Shown piece after piece: positions 33,304-42,017 of a DNA stretch of 64,000 nucleotides (the first letter of the stretch is position 1; each line of letters starts with the position of its first letter). The position numbers and the translations under genes were made by a program. The notes beneath the pieces were generated by a model, which saw only the letters and a list, made by a program, of their open reading frames with translations, had not been told where the DNA came from and made no database searches. The stretch is taken from the NCBI GenBank assembly GCA_965221795.1, contig OZ244914.1:1550001-1614000 (forward strand). The letters run 5' to 3'. Source of the stretch: VYFG01 sp965221795. GTDB lineage: Bacteria > Pseudomonadota > Gammaproteobacteria > Arenicellales > Poriferihabitantaceae.

Positions 33304-34353
33304 TCACTCAGGCCGAAGATCAAAACAGCTGATTTCATTCTGTGAGCCCAGCCTCATGAGGGGCCCCCAGGTTCCGGTACCACTGGAGACATACAGATAA
33401 CACCCTCCCTGTCGGTACAACCCCCGGATCCGTCCGAATTTCTGCCGCACCAACAGGTTGAACGGGAAAATCTGCCCGTTGTGCGTATGCCCGGACAGCA
33501 TCAGATCCACCCCCTGCTGCATGGCAGACTCCCAGCCCACGGGGCGATGGTAGAGAAGAATGGTGAAACAATCTTCCCGGATTCCGGTCTGTGGCAGCTT
33601 GTGCGCCAGTTGATCTTCATTTTCTGCATCGTCCACACCGACAAATTGTACATCGCCAGCTCGGAAAGATTCCTGTTGCAGTGGAGTCACACCCAAGGAC
33701 TTCAACATAGACAAGGCTTTGGGCAAGTCCGCATAGCGCTCGTGGTTACCCACGGAGAAGAATGGGATCCCGGACAGATGTTCGAGCGGCCGCAGTGCAT
33801 CGATTTCCACCGCACTCGAATCAATCAGGTCTCCGGTAATCACCACATAATCTGGCTTCAATTGGTTGATCCGACGCACGATACGCGCCAGAAAAGCCCC
33901 CTGACGTGAGCCAATGTGCACATCACTGATCTGCACCACCCGGACCGACTGCCGGATCCTGGCAACCGGAATCACGAAATGCCGCACGACCACCCAGTGG
34001 GAGGCCGCCAAAGCAAAGAGCGTCAATACCCCTCCGGCCGCCAGTAGCCAAGGGACCACGACCGGATCGGAAAAAGGCAATACCGGGCGTAACAGTTCAT
34101 ACCCCAACGTTACCGTCGCTTGGACAAAGCTGATACCCATCCAATGCACCATTGCGTACCGAAGAATAGGGCGAGGTCGCTCAAAGGAAACCCACATGCC
34201 CACCCCTCCTGCCACCCAGATCGTCAACAGGGCCGGCCATGCCAATACCCAAGGCTCCCCGGCCCAAGCGGTCAGGCGCCAGACCGGATAGGCAAACACA
34301 AAAAAGCAAGCCGCCGAAAACAACAACAGGAACAGGGTGCGAGAACGGGACAT
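33304..34353 (-). CDS. Membrane-anchored metallophosphoesterase (YaeI-like)
   Basis: A 349-residue protein. The first 130 residues hold about four membrane helices (SRTLFLLLFSAACFFVFAYP, WVLAWPALLTIWVAGGVGMW and two more). The calcineurin-like domain has all metal motifs in order: QISDVHIGS, VITGDLIDSSA, VGNHERYAD, YHRP and SGHTHNGQIFP. Related proteins are periplasm-facing phosphodiesterases, such as the UDP-2,3-diacylglucosamine hydrolase-like YaeI branch. The substrate here is not known. The 5' end of this gene, with its upstream sequence, is duplicated in decayed form at 51225-51455. Confidence 0.9.
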   Translation of the reverse strand: MSRSRTLFLLLFSAACFFVFAYPVWRLTAWAGEPWVLAWPALLTIWVAGGVGMWVSFERPRPILRYAMVHWMGISFVQATVTLGYELLRPVLPFSDPVVVPWLLAAGGVLTLFALAASHWVVVRHFVIPVARIRQSVRVVQISDVHIGSRQGAFLARIVRRINQLKPDYVVITGDLIDSSAVEIDALRPLEHLSGIPFFSVGNHERYADLPKALSMLKSLGVTPLQQESFRAGDVQFVGVDDAENEDQLAHKLPQTGIREDCFTILLYHRPVGWESAMQQGVDLMLSGHTHNGQIFPFNLLVRQKFGRIRGLYRQGGCYLYVSSGTGTWGPLMRLGSQNEISCFDLRPE

Positions 34354-34790
34354 CGGTCAAGCCCTGCCGAACCACCCGGCTGCCGGAAGCGCCCAAGGTC
34401 GCCATTCATCAGAACAGCCAGCTCTACCCATCCAGCCCTCCAAGAAATCTCTCGACCTCAACCTCTCGCTCCAGCATGTTGATTTCCACCGGATTGCCAT
34501 GTGGCAAGCGGGGGGACACCCGCCTGCAGCCGACTCACGCCTACCGAAGCATAGCCTATATCCCGACCGTCCGAAACCGAAAATGCAAGCTCCGGTTGAG
34601 AGTATTCCTAAGGCCTCCAAGACCAGAAACCTCGCCTCTCGAAACCGGAAAGCTGGCGTATCAACCGGACGTGCGGTGCGCCGCTGTCGACCACCGCGGC
34701 ACTCCGAAGCCATCTGATGATATTTTCCGCTGCGTCGGAGTGCTCGTGTAATCGAACAGCCATTTCAGTGTGCATGAGAGCTTATCGAGG
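34274..34790 (+). repeat. Direct repeat, left copy flanking the catabolic island
   Basis: Two blocks of this region recur at 51225-51455 in the same orientation. Block 1 (34274-34386) is the first 27 codons of the metallophosphoesterase gene plus upstream bases, matching 51225-51337 at about 86% by eye. Block 2 (about 34699-34790, from CCGAAGCCATCTGATGATAT) matches about 51341-51455. In this copy the blocks are separated by roughly 310 extra bases that are absent from the right copy. The stretch 34354-35118 contains no gene. Confidence 0.7.
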
Positions 34791-35118
34791 TTCGGTTCAT
34801 CTGGTTGAGGCTTCAGCCCGCTACAAGCTTACATTAGCTCTGCCGCAATCCCAGAAAGCCACGCCCCCCTACCGAACACTGCTCTCCTGCTCCCACATCT
34901 ACGTCATCGCCCTGTCCAGCCTCCTTCTCCAAGATACTTTATCATCTTGAAATCCAGTACAAAAACCGGCTCCTCATGGAACATCACTATGTTCGCGCGA
35001 CTATGGTTCGACGAATTATCAAACCATCCCTCTGAGGTAAATCATTTCCCGAGACCCCGGAAAAATCATTCCCTTATAGTAAGTATAGGAAGCCAGCTAC
35101 AGAGCAATTCCCTCTGTG
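34791..35118. other. Gene-free left margin of the island
   Basis: About 330 bases between the left repeat copy and the first island gene (convergent end of the permease). Only short frames without motifs are present. No tRNA, integrase or terminal inverted repeat is seen. Confidence 0.45.
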
Positions 35119-36048
35119 TCAGTGCCTGTCCTGTCTAAGGTAATCGAGTCCGAGCACTGACGGGGATGCGCTGGGTCGTTTGTATAGAACCGCAGGCAGT
35201 ATCAATACAACTAAGGTCAGGACATAAGGCAAGGCCAGCATCAGGTAAACGGGTATGTCAGCACCGATTGCCTGTAGTCTTGGGATCAACGCTTCGGCAC
35301 CGGCGAACAGTATCGCGCCTGTCAATGCTCCCAATGGTTTCCATCTTGCGAATATAACCAGTGCGACTGCAACCCAGCCCCGTCCGGCGATCATGCCTTC
35401 GACCCAGACCTGGCTGGATGCGATTGAAAGGTATGCGCCAGCGAGCCCGCAAAAGGCACCGCTTGCAATGACGGCATTAAACCGGTAAAGCATTACACTG
35501 ACACCGGCCGTATCCGCCGTTGCCGGATCTTCGCCGACAGCACTCAGTTTCAGACCGATTGTCGAGCGTTCGATCAGCCACCAGCTGGCGACGACTATCG
35601 GAATGCACAAATAGATCAGGACATCCTGATGGAACAGGATTTTTCCGAGCACCGGTATCTGGGTCAGAAAACCCATGCTGATTTTTTCCAGGCCGGCAAC
35701 TGGCTGATGCGCAATCGAGCGGCCGAGAACACCTGTTATTCCAGCCCCCAACGCCACCACGGCGAGACTGGACAAGACCTGATTGGTCTTGAACAATACA
35801 ACCGATACGGCAAATACGCAAGCCAATCCAATCGTGGATAGCACACCGACCGCTACCGCAAGCCCGGGATTCTGAGTGTAAAAACTGACCATCACCGCCG
35901 ACATCGCACCGACGCCCATCAGGCCCTCAGCACCCAGATTGATGACGCCAGAGCGTTCGCAGATAATGAGCCCCAATGACGCCAGCAGCAGCGGTGCTGC
36001 GAAATTCGGAATGGTCGAAATCCAGTTCAGGAAAAATACGCTATCCAT
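35119..36048 (-). CDS. BMP-type ABC transporter permease 2 (YufQ/NupQ-like)
   Basis: A 309-residue inner-membrane permease of the BPD_transp_2 (ribose/purine-nucleoside) class. The N-terminal LASLGLIICERSGVINLGAEGLMGVGAM is the family signature (E-R-x-G-V-I-N-L-G-A-E-G). Further helices include ALVIFARWKPLGALTGAILFAG and a proline-rich end, LPYVLTLVVLILPAVLYK. It is the last gene of an importer operon (binding protein, ATPase, permease 1, permease 2) read towards the left edge of the island. The start overlaps the end of permease 1 by eight bases. Partner proteins of this class usually carry nucleosides or other nitrogenous bases. Confidence 0.93.
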   Translation of the reverse strand: MDSVFFLNWISTIPNFAAPLLLASLGLIICERSGVINLGAEGLMGVGAMSAVMVSFYTQNPGLAVAVGVLSTIGLACVFAVSVVLFKTNQVLSSLAVVALGAGITGVLGRSIAHQPVAGLEKISMGFLTQIPVLGKILFHQDVLIYLCIPIVVASWWLIERSTIGLKLSAVGEDPATADTAGVSVMLYRFNAVIASGAFCGLAGAYLSIASSQVWVEGMIAGRGWVAVALVIFARWKPLGALTGAILFAGAEALIPRLQAIGADIPVYLMLALPYVLTLVVLILPAVLYKRPSASPSVLGLDYLRQDRH

Positions 36049-37006
36049 AGTCTTCTCCCGTTCTGGTCAGCCGAACCTGATAACGGGCAAAGAACTCCGA
36101 AATCAGCAGACAAAGCAGGATGATACCCTCAATCAGGACCACAATGGCTTCGGAAAGCGAATAAAAGACCTTGAGTGTTTCGCCGGCGGAATAAACGCCA
36201 CCGATAGCGAACGCGGAGACAAGGACATATGCCGGACGGAACCGGGCAATAAACGCGATGACGATACCGCTGAACGTATAGCCATGGCCGAGAAACTGGG
36301 TCAGGCGATACTCGGTGCCGCTGACGATCACGCCGCCAGCGAGCCCCGCGAGGCCGCCGGATAACAAGGCCGAGAAGACAATCGTGGCCAGTACGGGAAG
36401 GCCAGTACTCCTGGCGGCTTCGAGGTTGTGGCCGACTGCAGTTGCATAGTAGCCGAAACGGCTGCGTTCCATAAGCAGCCACAGGAGTCCGCCGCTGACG
36501 AGTGCGACCCATAGGCCGGAATGTACCGACCCCCAGCCGATTCGCGCAAGCTTTTCGCTGTCGTTGAAATGAGGCGAGACAGGAAAGGTGGCCGCCGGAT
36601 CCTGCCATGCCCCGAACAGCAGGTGCTCGACCAACTGGAATATGACATAGGTCAGCAACAGCGTGGTGATGATTTCATTTACGTGATAACGAAGTTTCAG
36701 CAACACCGGCACCGATATCGCAACCGCGCCTGCCGCCATCGCCGCGACAAGCATCAGTGGCAAGCGCAGGCTTTCGGGACCGATGTCGAAAATTGCGATT
36801 CCGGTGGCACCGAGTGCACCCATCCAGACCTGCCCTTCGATGCCGATATTCCAGAACTGGAGTTTCATCGCCGCCGCTGCCGCCAGACCCACTAGGACCA
36901 GCGGGATCGCGGTGACGGTGGTTTGTCCAAGGCCAACAGAATCGAAAAAGACCTGGACCACGAACTCGTCTCGTATCGAGCCCAATGGTACTCCCGATAA
37001 CAACAA
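36041..37006 (-). CDS. BMP-type ABC transporter permease 1 (YufP/NupP-like)
   Basis: A 321-residue frame from a TTG at 37006. The signature AAAMKLQFWNIGIEGQVWMGALGA (W-N-I-G-I-E-G-Q) is that of permease 1 of nucleoside BMP importers. The true N-terminus is probably longer. The frame stays open and protein-like to about 37126 (PRITNWTPTLIRRQETT, then a hydrophobic helix FVGGLAFGCLLAIFILL), but no ATG, GTG or TTG occurs there. The only initiator-like codon is ATT at 37126, eight bases inside the end of the ATPase gene. Loss of a canonical start or use of ATT is therefore possible. Confidence 0.9.
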   Translation of the reverse strand: MLLSGVPLGSIRDEFVVQVFFDSVGLGQTTVTAIPLVLVGLAAAAAMKLQFWNIGIEGQVWMGALGATGIAIFDIGPESLRLPLMLVAAMAAGAVAISVPVLLKLRYHVNEIITTLLLTYVIFQLVEHLLFGAWQDPAATFPVSPHFNDSEKLARIGWGSVHSGLWVALVSGGLLWLLMERSRFGYYATAVGHNLEAARSTGLPVLATIVFSALLSGGLAGLAGGVIVSGTEYRLTQFLGHGYTFSGIVIAFIARFRPAYVLVSAFAIGGVYSAGETLKVFYSLSEAIVVLIEGIILLCLLISEFFARYQVRLTRTGEDYG

Positions 37007-37118
37007 AATAAAGATCGCCAGGAGGCACCCGAACGCAAGGCCTCCGACAAATGACCCCGCGCGAAGCGACCAGGTCGTTTCCTGGCGGCGGATTAAGGTC
37101 GGGGTCCAATTGGTGATT

Positions 37119-38663
37119 CTAGGAATGGCCCATCATCAACACGCCGATTTTCTCGGGTGTTGCCTCACATGCCGCAAGTGAGCCGACAATCCTGCCCCGG
37201 CTCATGACCAGAACATGGTCGGAAAGACTAAGCACCTCTTCCAGATTCTCGCTGATCAAAAGGCAGCCCACGCCGTTTTCGGCCGACGCGCGGATCAGCG
37301 AATGCACGGCATGGCATGCCTTGACGTCGAGGCCGCGGGTAGGGGAATGTGCAATCAGGGCTCTGAAATCATGCGAAAGCTCCCGTGCCAGTAATAGCTT
37401 TTGTGCATTCCCACCTGACAGGAGGCGGGTCATCCGGTTCGGACTTGCGCCCAGAATATTGTAGTCTTTGATCGCTTCTTGTGCGATGCCACGCATTTTC
37501 CTGTAGGAAACAGACAGGAACGGGCCGAATTTCCCGGTGGCGACGGACGTCATCGCCAGGTTTTCGGCGACCGACATCTTGGCGACCAGTCCGCTGGCAA
37601 AAGCATCCGACGGAATGATGCGCAATCCGAGCCGCCTGCGTTTCGCGATGGGTGTATCGGTAATGTCCTCGCCCGACAGCGTTACCTTGCCTTCTAGACA
37701 GGGGCGCAGACCGGAAAGGTATTCGGCCAGTTGTTGCTGACCATTGCCACCGACACCGGCAATGCCTATGATTTCACCCTGATGTACCTTGAGCGAAACG
37801 TCCTTGACGCCGACACCGCCATCGGGGTGCGCGACCCCGAGACCGGAAATATCCAAGCATACCGCACCCAGTTCTCGGTCTATGGTCTTGACCTCTGGTA
37901 TCTTTTCACCAACCATGTGACGTGCCAGGGAGTCGGCATCAAGCTCCGACGTATGCTTTCCCGCCATCACGGTTTTGCCGCCGCGCATGACGGTGACCCT
38001 ATCGCTGAAGCTGATCACTTCCCTGAGCTTGTGGGTGATCAGGATGACGGCATTGCCGGCCTTGGCGAGTCGGCGGGCAAAATTCAGAATCGCCTGCGAT
38101 TCCTGATCGGTTAGTACGGCGGTCGGTTCGTCCAGGATCACGATTCTTGCGCCCAGCAACAACACCTTGACAATCTCAGCACGCTGCTGTTCAGCAATCG
38201 AGACGTTGCCTACGATGGCATTCGGGGAAATTTCGAAATCCACTTCTCCAGCTTTTTTCTCGATAGCTTTCGTGGCTTCCCTGACAGTTGAAATCCCCAG
38301 TTGCCTGCCGCAGGAAAGCAAGATATTCTGCGCGATACTGAAGCGTTTCACCAGCCGATAGTGCTGATGCACCATGCCGATGCCCAGACCGGTCGCCGCT
38401 GACGGTGACCGAATGAAGCGCTCGACCCCGTCGATTCTGACCGAACCCTCGTCTGCGCTATAGATTCCGGCCACGACATTCATGATCGTGGATTTGCCGG
38501 CACCGTTTTCGCCGAGGATCGCATGTACCTCGCCCCACTTTACCGAAAGAGAAGCAAGGCACAAGGCGATCTTGCCGTCGAACGACTTCGAGACATCAGT
38601 GATGTCGAGGGCATTGGTCACTTCGTCAGCATGACAACTTGGCCAGAATCCGCTTCTCGACAT
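37119..38663 (-). CDS. BMP-type ABC transporter ATP-binding protein with two ATPase domains (YufO/NupO-like)
   Basis: A 514-residue duplicated ABC ATPase. Domain 1: Walker A LGENGAGKSTIMNVV, signature region NVSIAEQQRAEIVKVLLL and Walker B ARIVILDEPTAVLTDQES. Domain 2 has a degenerate P-loop (IAGVGGNGQQQLAEYLSG), the signature RLLSGGNAQKLLLARELS and a Walker B-like FRALIAHSPTRGLDVKA. This asymmetry is normal in the ribose/purine class. Start at 38663 has a GGAG ribosome-binding site five bases upstream; a GTG 14 codons later is an alternative. It is preceded by the binding protein gene (30-bp gap). Confidence 0.94.
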   Translation of the reverse strand: MSRSGFWPSCHADEVTNALDITDVSKSFDGKIALCLASLSVKWGEVHAILGENGAGKSTIMNVVAGIYSADEGSVRIDGVERFIRSPSAATGLGIGMVHQHYRLVKRFSIAQNILLSCGRQLGISTVREATKAIEKKAGEVDFEISPNAIVGNVSIAEQQRAEIVKVLLLGARIVILDEPTAVLTDQESQAILNFARRLAKAGNAVILITHKLREVISFSDRVTVMRGGKTVMAGKHTSELDADSLARHMVGEKIPEVKTIDRELGAVCLDISGLGVAHPDGGVGVKDVSLKVHQGEIIGIAGVGGNGQQQLAEYLSGLRPCLEGKVTLSGEDITDTPIAKRRRLGLRIIPSDAFASGLVAKMSVAENLAMTSVATGKFGPFLSVSYRKMRGIAQEAIKDYNILGASPNRMTRLLSGGNAQKLLLARELSHDFRALIAHSPTRGLDVKACHAVHSLIRASAENGVGCLLISENLEEVLSLSDHVLVMSRGRIVGSLAACEATPEKIGVLMMGHS

Positions 38664-38693
38664 CCATCTCCAACCCCCTCACCCCGGGATGTG

Positions 38694-39794
38694 CTACTCG
38701 CTTTTGGGAATCGTGCCGATGATTCCCCTGACGAAAAAATCCATGCCCCACAGTTGTTCGTCATTCAATGTCTCACCCTCGTCCACGACGAGTTGGCCAT
38801 CTTGGTTGTAGAGCGGTCCGGCGAAGGGGTCGAGCGTACCGTTGATCATGGCCTGCTTGGCGTTTTCCACTCTGTTGGCGATACCCTTCGGCAGCTTTTC
38901 CCATGGCACTCCGCCGAGATCTATGACGCCGGAAGCGATACTTTCAAACGCGCCCCACTCGGACGGCTCCCAAGTGCCGGCGATCATTTTCTCGACACTG
39001 TCGATCAAGTAGGGCGCCCAGATCAACAGCACTGACGCGAGGTGACCGTTCGGCGCATGCTGCGACATATCGATCTGAAAACCAACCGAAAACCTACCTT
39101 GCTTTTCTGCCGCATTCAGGGCCGAGGCTGCGCTCAGGTCCGTGGCGATGACATCGGCGTCCTGTTCGAGAAGGGCTTCAGCAATCTGACCTTCCTTGAC
39201 CGTGTCGTACCAGGTGTTGGCGAAAACTGCAACCATCTCCACATCTGGGTTCACCGTCTGGGCACCTCGCATGAAACCGTTGATGTCCCAGTTCACGAGC
39301 CCCAAAGGAAAGCCGGCAAGCATCCCGAGCTTGCCTGTTTCGGTGACCGATCCTGCGATGATCCCGGCCAGATACCAACCCTGGTAGGTTCTCAGGTAGA
39401 AGCTTTCCAGATTTTCCGCATTGGTAATCCCTGCTGCATTCATGAATCCGATCTCGGGATACTGCTTTGCCGCCTCAAGGAAAGCATCGCTGTATCCGTA
39501 GGAGGATCCGATGATGATGTTATATCCACGACGAACGTAGAGGTCGATGACCTGCTTGACCTTGACGGTGTCCTCGGGAATGCCTTCGGTGATCGCAACC
39601 TCCAGATTGAACTTCCTTTCCAGTTCCCTGGCGGCATTTGCATGAGACTCACCCCAACCGCCATCCTGCGCGGTACTGCCGAGAATGTACGCAATTTTTG
39701 GATCGCCGTTCAGTTTGAATCCCGCCTGTGCCTGTGCAGCGGGCAGCGAAACAAGGCAGAAAAGGAAAACTACGGTGGAAAGTGTTTGGCGCAT
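38694..39794 (-). CDS. BMP family substrate-binding lipoprotein-like protein
   Basis: Periplasmic binding protein of the BMP/PnrA (nucleoside) family, 366 residues from the ATG at 39794, which follows AGGAG by six bases; the frame is open upstream to 40133 but not protein-like. Signal peptide MRQTLSTVVFLFCLVSLPAA ends QAQA; no lipobox cysteine is seen, so it is probably a soluble periplasmic protein. BMP words: KIAYILGSTAQDGGWGESHA, NIIIGSSYGYSDAFLEAAK, YQGWYLAGIIAGSVTETGK and GFQIDMSQHAPN. It is first in the importer operon, divergent from hyuA. Confidence 0.94.
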   Translation of the reverse strand: MRQTLSTVVFLFCLVSLPAAQAQAGFKLNGDPKIAYILGSTAQDGGWGESHANAARELERKFNLEVAITEGIPEDTVKVKQVIDLYVRRGYNIIIGSSYGYSDAFLEAAKQYPEIGFMNAAGITNAENLESFYLRTYQGWYLAGIIAGSVTETGKLGMLAGFPLGLVNWDINGFMRGAQTVNPDVEMVAVFANTWYDTVKEGQIAEALLEQDADVIATDLSAASALNAAEKQGRFSVGFQIDMSQHAPNGHLASVLLIWAPYLIDSVEKMIAGTWEPSEWGAFESIASGVIDLGGVPWEKLPKGIANRVENAKQAMINGTLDPFAGPLYNQDGQLVVDEGETLNDEQLWGMDFFVRGIIGTIPKSE

Positions 39795-39877
39795 GATATT
39801 TCTCCTCATTTTGTCAAGTTGCATCCAGATAACGGATATTTTTGCATTTCTTTTCCATTGAAATTTTCCGGATAATA

Positions 39878-39906
39878 TTGACAGCATAACAAACATTTCA
39901 TATCCT
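39878..39906 (+). promoter_or_regulatory. Predicted sigma70-type promoter of the hyuA operon
   Basis: TTGACA (39878-39883) and TATCCT (39901-39906) are separated by exactly 17 bp, and hyuA starts at 39963. The -35 is a consensus match and the -10 matches four of six positions. The candidate operator (39920-39938) would lie just downstream of the transcription start, a position suited to repression. Confidence 0.45.
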
Positions 39907-39919
39907 TTCAATGCATGTA

Positions 39920-39938
39920 ATATCCTTATATAGGATAT
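39920..39938. promoter_or_regulatory. Candidate operator 1 (19-bp palindrome) between BMP and hyuA genes
   Basis: ATATCCTTATATAGGATAT has perfect seven-base arms. It matches 15 of 19 positions with the palindrome at 49441-49459 in the other divergent promoter region of the island. The IclR-family regulator encoded at 50322-51125 is the natural candidate to bind both (inference). Confidence 0.5.
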
Positions 39939-39962
39939 AAATATTATGCATAGAGAACAGTC

Positions 39963-42017
39963 ATGAGCTTGAGAATCGCAATCGACACCGGCGGTACATT
40001 TACCGATGTGGTCGCCATTGACGATGACAATGGCAAACAATATATCATCAAGACCCCGAGCACACCAGATGATCCCAGCGTCGGTCTGCTGAACGGTGTT
40101 GCCAAGGTTCTTGATATCGCCGGAAGGCAGCATTCTGACATCGGCCAGTTGTTACACGGTTCGACCACCGCGACCAATGCCGTGCTGGAGCACAAGTTCC
40201 AAGGGTTGGGTTTGATCGTTACCCAAGGTTTCCGGCATCTGATCGAAATTGCCCGCCAGTCAGTTCCGGATGGATACGGCAATTCCCTGTTCTGGGTCAA
40301 GCCGCCGCGGCTGGTTCCCTTGCATCTCGTGCGTGAAGCGCCCGGTCGCATGGATTTCAAAGGTAACGAGCTCGAACCGCTCGACGAAGCCGCAGTAATC
40401 GAGCAGGTCGACGATCTGGTCGAACAGGGCGTCAACTGCATTGCAGTTTGTCTGCTGCATTCCTATGCCAATGGTGCGCACGAAATGCGCATAGGCGATC
40501 TGATCGCCGAGAGGCACCCTGATGCACATGTGTCGCTGTCCTCGGCTGTGCTGCCGGAATACCGTGAATATGAGCGTGCGATGACGACGTTGATTGATGT
40601 CCTGGTCAAACCTTATTGCAGGACGTATTTGCAGCGAGCCGCCGACAAATTATGTGAACAGGCCGGTGACATCCCGTTTTTGATCATGCAGTCGAATGGC
40701 GGCGTGGTGAAGCACGAAACTGCCAGCAACAAGCCGGTTACGATGCTGCTATCAGGTCCTGCCGGAGGAGTTCTGGGAGCGATCCACATGTCCAGGCTGG
40801 CCGGCTTCGACGATATCCTGACGATTGATGTCGGAGGCACTTCCACCGATGTGGCGCTAGTGTCCAATCTGAAACCGCAAATGACCAGCCATTCGCTGAT
40901 CGAAAGTTACCCGGTGAAGACACCGATGCTTGATATCGTCACGGTTGGTACCGGTGGCGGTTCGCTGGCCTGGACCGACGACTACGGGAATCTGAAAGTG
41001 GGCCCCAGGAGTTCAGGGGCGATTCCAGGACCGGTCTGCTACCGCCGCGGCGGTGAGATTCCGACGGTCACCGATGCGGCCGCAGTGATGGGACGACTGC
41101 CAGCGGCGCTGGTCGGTGGCGACCTTGAGCTTGATACCAAGTCCTCGCGAAGGGCTTACGAGAAGCTGGGCACCAGATACGACATGTCGGCCGAGGAGGT
41201 CGCCGCCGGCGTATTCGAGATTGCCACTGCGAACATGGTGCACGGTATCCGTCAAGTCACCACGACACGCGGCAGCAATCCAGCCAACCATGTACTGGTT
41301 TCCTACGGTGGTGCCGGCGGCCTTTTTGCCACTGAGATAGCCGATTTTCTCGGCATGCGCACCGTGTTATCGCCGCCCAGCCCGGGCAACCTGTCAGCCT
41401 ACGGATTGCACGTCTGCGACGTCAAGCAGGATTTCATCCGTACTCTGGTGCGCCAAAAGTCGAGCGCTGATCCGGCCGTAATAGATCGACACTGGGAAGA
41501 CCTGGACCGGCAAGGCCGCATCCAGATACTATCCGAGGGAGTGCCTGCTGAACGCATAACAATCACTCGTTCGGCCGATGTCCGCTATGTTGGTGAAGGG
41601 CATGAAGTCAACGTGGCAATTCCCTCCGGTCTAGCGGGACAGGAGGCGATCCATTTCATGTGGGATGACTTCCACCGGGTTCACGAAGAGACTTTCGGCT
41701 TTCACTACAAGAGCGTGCAGGACGTAGAACTGGTGAACCTGCGGGTACAGGCGGTCGGTGAAGCACAACGCCCCACCGACCTTGAGATGCTCGCTGCTGA
41801 CAGAGACGGACCGCCAAAACCGTCATCAAGGCGACCTGTTTACTGGCGCGAAGGGGGCTGGATCGAATGCGACATATGTGACCGGCTGGATTTTGGTCCC
41901 GGACAGTGCATTCAGGGCCCTATAGTGATCGAAGAGTACGGTTCCACGGTGATCGTCCCCGCCAACTGGATTGCCCGTTGCGACAAATACGGCAACCTCA
42001 TCCTGGAGAAAGAATGA
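39963..42017 (+). CDS. hyuA: ATP-dependent hydantoinase/oxoprolinase subunit A
   Basis: ATP-hydrolysing amidohydrolase subunit of the hydantoinase A / 5-oxoprolinase / N-methylhydantoinase family, 684 residues. It has the sugar-kinase-like actin fold: MSLRIAIDTGGTFTDVVAID (phosphate 1 loop), LLHGSTTATNAVLEHK, the central DILTIDVGGTSTDVALV (phosphate 2 loop) and VGTGGGSLAW. With HyuB it opens a cyclic ureide or lactam ring at the cost of ATP; hydantoin, N-methylhydantoin and 5-oxoproline are known substrates of relatives. Gene order hyuA-hyuB-xdhA-xdhB suggests the substrate is an N-heterocycle handled by the oxidase. The stop overlaps the hyuB start. Confidence 0.93.
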   Translation: MSLRIAIDTGGTFTDVVAIDDDNGKQYIIKTPSTPDDPSVGLLNGVAKVLDIAGRQHSDIGQLLHGSTTATNAVLEHKFQGLGLIVTQGFRHLIEIARQSVPDGYGNSLFWVKPPRLVPLHLVREAPGRMDFKGNELEPLDEAAVIEQVDDLVEQGVNCIAVCLLHSYANGAHEMRIGDLIAERHPDAHVSLSSAVLPEYREYERAMTTLIDVLVKPYCRTYLQRAADKLCEQAGDIPFLIMQSNGGVVKHETASNKPVTMLLSGPAGGVLGAIHMSRLAGFDDILTIDVGGTSTDVALVSNLKPQMTSHSLIESYPVKTPMLDIVTVGTGGGSLAWTDDYGNLKVGPRSSGAIPGPVCYRRGGEIPTVTDAAAVMGRLPAALVGGDLELDTKSSRRAYEKLGTRYDMSAEEVAAGVFEIATANMVHGIRQVTTTRGSNPANHVLVSYGGAGGLFATEIADFLGMRTVLSPPSPGNLSAYGLHVCDVKQDFIRTLVRQKSSADPAVIDRHWEDLDRQGRIQILSEGVPAERITITRSADVRYVGEGHEVNVAIPSGLAGQEAIHFMWDDFHRVHEETFGFHYKSVQDVELVNLRVQAVGEAQRPTDLEMLAADRDGPPKPSSRRPVYWREGGWIECDICDRLDFGPGQCIQGPIVIEEYGSTVIVPANWIARCDKYGNLILEKE

